Of a stretch of DNA of 6,850 nucleotides, positions 5,528 through 6,850 are shown one piece after another. The stretch comes from an uncultured Clostridia bacterium. Its GTDB lineage: Bacteria; Bacillota; Clostridia; Oscillospirales; Oscillospiraceae. The translations under genes were made by a program, and so were the position numbers. The DNA lies in the NCBI GenBank assembly GCA_945613045.1, contig CALZAG010000085.1:1-6850 (forward strand), read 5' to 3'. Position 1 is the stretch's first letter; each line of letters opens with the position of its first letter. A model generated the notes under the pieces. It made no database searches, was not told where the DNA came from, and saw only the letters and a list, made by a program, of their open reading frames with translations.

Positions 5528-6490
5528 TTAAATGTCCCTCCGATGCTTTGCGATAAATCCTCTTACCGCGTTCTGATATTTTTCCTTTTCGAGCATATAA
5601 GACGCCGCGTGCCCCGCGCCGGGGACGAGCAGCAGCTCCTTTTCCGCCGCGCAGGCGTCAAAAATGCGCATGGCCATGTCGGCTGGAACATACAGGTCGC
5701 TGTCGCCGCAGATATACAAAAGCGGCAGCTTCGAGCGCTGCATACTGCGCACCGAATCCCCGTCGCGGAAGCCATAGCCGGCGGTGATGAGATTTATAAG
5801 CTCAAAAATGTTCACAAACGGCGTTGCCGGAAGATGATACATCCTGCCGACAAGATTGCGGAAGACCTCGTCTATGCAGGAATAGCCGCAGTCGGCGATA
5901 ATACCGCGTACGTTGTCGGGAAGCCCAAGATCAGCGCATTGCAGGATAGAAGCAGCGCCCATGCTCATGCCGTGCAGAAAGATCGAGGAGCCCGGGAAAA
6001 GCTCGGCAGCCTTTTTGGCCCAGAGCACGACGTCATACCTGTCAAGCGCTCCGAAGCCTATGTATTTGCCCTCGCTTTCGCCGTGGGCGCGCATATGCAG
6101 GTACATGAGGTTGTATCCCAGCGCGTGATAGAAATCGTACATCGCGGCAAAATCAAAGGCGGGCTCGGATTTATAGCCGTGGCAGAATATCACCGTAACG
6201 CCGGTATCGCCCTCGCCGCGCAGGAGGTCGGCGTGAAGCTTAAGCCCGTCGGCAGAGCATATCACCAGCTTTTCAAAGGGCAGGGCCCGGAAGGGCTCAA
6301 AGTACGGGATGTTGTGCTCCCAGAGCGCCTCCCCCGTAGGCGCGAGCAGGGATGAGCACTCCCCTCCCGTCTCGGGCGAGGGCAGATCGTCCTGCCGCCT
6401 GATGAATGCCCGCACGAAGGAATAGCCCAGTACCCAGACTATCGCCGCGGCAAGGCAGAGTATGCACAGAATTATAAATGCGGTCTTCAT
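5528..6490 (-). CDS. Membrane-anchored alpha/beta hydrolase
   Basis: This serine hydrolase of 320 aa begins with one uncleaved-looking membrane helix (residues 4-22) followed by RAFIRRQ. Positive charge after the helix suggests the catalytic part may stay on the cytoplasmic side, though this is uncertain. The fold is shown by the oxyanion strand VIFCHGYKS (100-108), the strand LMYLHMRAHGES (128-139), the nucleophile elbow GMSMG (174-178, Ser176), the acid GDSDLYVP (262-269, Asp265) and the histidine GAGHA (291-295, His294), so the triad is complete. Between nucleophile and acid lies a cap-like insert (about 205-245). The family resembles YqkD/Bem46-type hydrolases, most of which have no known substrate. 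GGAGA (6498-6502) precedes the ATG by 7 nt. It is the first gene of the hydrolase-MFS-tetR unit, so it probably acts on something related to the transporter cargo. Confidence 0.9.
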   Translation of the reverse strand: MKTAFIILCILCLAAAIVWVLGYSFVRAFIRRQDDLPSPETGGECSSLLAPTGEALWEHNIPYFEPFRALPFEKLVICSADGLKLHADLLRGEGDTGVTVIFCHGYKSEPAFDFAAMYDFYHALGYNLMYLHMRAHGESEGKYIGFGALDRYDVVLWAKKAAELFPGSSIFLHGMSMGAASILQCADLGLPDNVRGIIADCGYSCIDEVFRNLVGRMYHLPATPFVNIFELINLITAGYGFRDGDSVRSMQRSKLPLLYICGDSDLYVPADMAMRIFDACAAEKELLLVPGAGHAASYMLEKEKYQNAVRGFIAKHRRDI

Positions 6491-6519
6491 GATGTGGTCT
6501 CCGAATTGTTATCACGGAT

Positions 6520-6548
6520 ATTTTATTACATAATAATTGAAATTGGAA
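6520..6548 (-). promoter_or_regulatory. Candidate promoter of the hydrolase-MFS unit
   Basis: On the minus strand, TAAAAT (6525-6520, five of six matches) lies 17 bp after TTCCAA (6548-6543, three of six). The start would fall near 6513, leaving about 23 nt before the ATG. The -35 is poor and the AT-rich region offers other registers, such as TTGTCT near 6556, so the exact boxes are uncertain. A promoter somewhere in this gap is required by the divergent layout. Confidence 0.35.
6523..6536. promoter_or_regulatory. Short palindrome in the divergent promoter region
   Basis: TTATTA (6523-6528) and TAATAA (6531-6536) are exact reverse complements separated by CA. They overlap the candidate -10 box of the hydrolase promoter. 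This is a possible operator, for example for the TetR protein of the same unit. However, the region is AT-rich and short palindromes arise easily there, so the call is weak. Confidence 0.25.
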
Positions 6549-6558
6549 GAGACAATTC

Positions 6559-6587
6559 TTGAAGAAACAAAAATAATACTATATAAT
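6559..6587 (+). promoter_or_regulatory. Promoter of the DUF362 gene
   Basis: TTGAAG (6559-6564, four of six matches to TTGACA) is followed after exactly 17 bp by a perfect TATAAT (6582-6587). Transcription would start near 6594, giving a leader of about 23 nt with the ribosome binding site GAGGTGA at 6605-6611. The -35 box lies about 10 bp from the candidate minus-strand -35, so the two divergent units share one short control region. Confidence 0.65.
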
Positions 6588-6616
6588 ATCTTTACAATTA
6601 CTGCGAGGTGATAAGT

Positions 6617-6850
6617 GTGGAAAAGAAAAAAGTGTATTTTATTAAAGATATAAGCCCGAAAAATGCGATAAGGGCGTTTGATGCGCTGGGCATCGAGCTC
6701 AGGGGCAACGTCGCGGTAAAGCTCCACAGCGGCGAGCCGGGAAACCAGAATTTCCTGCGCCCTGAGTTCATGAAGGATATCGTTAACTACGTCGGCGGAA
6801 CAATCGTCGAGTGCAACACCGCGTATGACGGCAACAGAAACACCACCGAG
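6617..6850 (+). CDS. DUF362-family protein, N-terminal part (cut by window end)
   Basis: The first 78 codons of an open frame run off the right edge without a stop. The start is GTG at 6617, with GAGGTGA (6605-6611) 5 nt upstream. The visible protein begins VEKKKVYFIKDI, then has LRGNVAVKLHSGEPGN (28-43), QNFLRPEFMKDIVNYV (44-59) and IVECNTAYDGNRNTTE (63-78). This wording is characteristic of DUF362 (PF04015) proteins of anaerobes, which usually carry a later cysteine-rich 4Fe-4S ferredoxin-like segment. That part would lie beyond the window, so cluster binding cannot be confirmed. No signal peptide is visible. It is divergent from the hydrolase gene and shares its control region. The biochemical role of the family is not established. 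Confidence 0.8.
   Translation, partial: MEKKKVYFIKDISPKNAIRAFDALGIELRGNVAVKLHSGEPGNQNFLRPEFMKDIVNYVGGTIVECNTAYDGNRNTTE

Noticed and set aside
5237..6355. 372-codon plus-strand open frame opposite the hydrolase and the start of the MFS gene
   Set aside because: It is antisense to an intact hydrolase with a full catalytic triad; no motif or ribosome binding site supports it.
6512..6727. 71-codon minus-strand open frame across the divergent promoter and the DUF362 start
   Set aside because: It covers the AT-rich promoter region and is antisense to the recognisable DUF362 sequence; its translation looks like random AT-rich sequence.
1..6850. Mobile element, CRISPR, toxin-antitoxin or phage-defence system
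   Set aside because: No transposase, integrase, direct repeats with spacers, tRNA-like attachment site or paired small toxin/antitoxin frames were seen; every open region is explained by ordinary transporter, regulator, hydrolase and membrane-protein genes.

Overview
The window looks like a chromosomal segment of a moderately GC-rich (by eye, a little over half G+C) member of the Firmicutes, most likely class Clostridia, for example a gut Oscillospiraceae- or Lachnospiraceae-type bacterium. Four things support this: strong GGAGG-type ribosome binding sites, frequent ATA isoleucine codons despite the GC content, use of TTG and GTG starts, and gene families typical of Clostridia (a YtrA-type GntR/ABC cassette, a CmpB-type membrane protein, a DhaS-like TetR, and DUF362). 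The genus cannot be told from the sequence. No mobile element, CRISPR array, tRNA or rRNA was seen, and the genes are tightly packed.

Layout. (1) Bases 1-35 hold the rho-independent terminator of an upstream gene outside the window. (2) Bases 37-1911, + strand, form a three-gene operon: a short GntR/YtrA-type repressor (96-473), an ABC ATPase that overlaps its stop codon (470-1306), and a six-helix ABC-2-type permease (1309-1911). A near-consensus promoter (TTGACA, 17 bp, TATATT) carries an inverted repeat over its -10 box, which suggests autoregulation. (3) A 15-bp-stem hairpin at 1942-1974 separates this operon from a convergent minus-strand operon. (4) That minus-strand operon reads HdeD/DUF308-like protein (2766-3344), then CmpB-like membrane protein (1979-2752), from its own promoter near 3376-3404. 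(5) Upstream of it on the minus strand, and closed by a hairpin at 3412-3445, lie a membrane-anchored alpha/beta hydrolase (5528-6490), an MFS transporter (4087-5526) that starts 1 nt after the hydrolase stop, and a TetR regulator (3460-4026). (6) A 126-bp AT-rich divergent promoter region (6491-6616) leads on the + strand into a DUF362-family gene cut off by the window end (6617-6850).

How the genes may work together. The GntR/ABC cassette resembles the ligand- or envelope-stress-induced efflux cassettes of the YtrA/YtrB kind. The hydrolase/MFS/TetR group looks like a small regulated unit in which a transporter and a surface or membrane-tethered hydrolase deal with one compound. The substrate cannot be deduced. 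The DUF308 and CmpB-like proteins are small integral membrane proteins of unknown biochemical role.

I did not find a clearly novel system. The most useful points are the operator/promoter architecture of the ABC cassette, a corrected GTG start for the DUF308 gene, the divergent control region at 6491-6616, and the hydrolase-transporter-regulator grouping.
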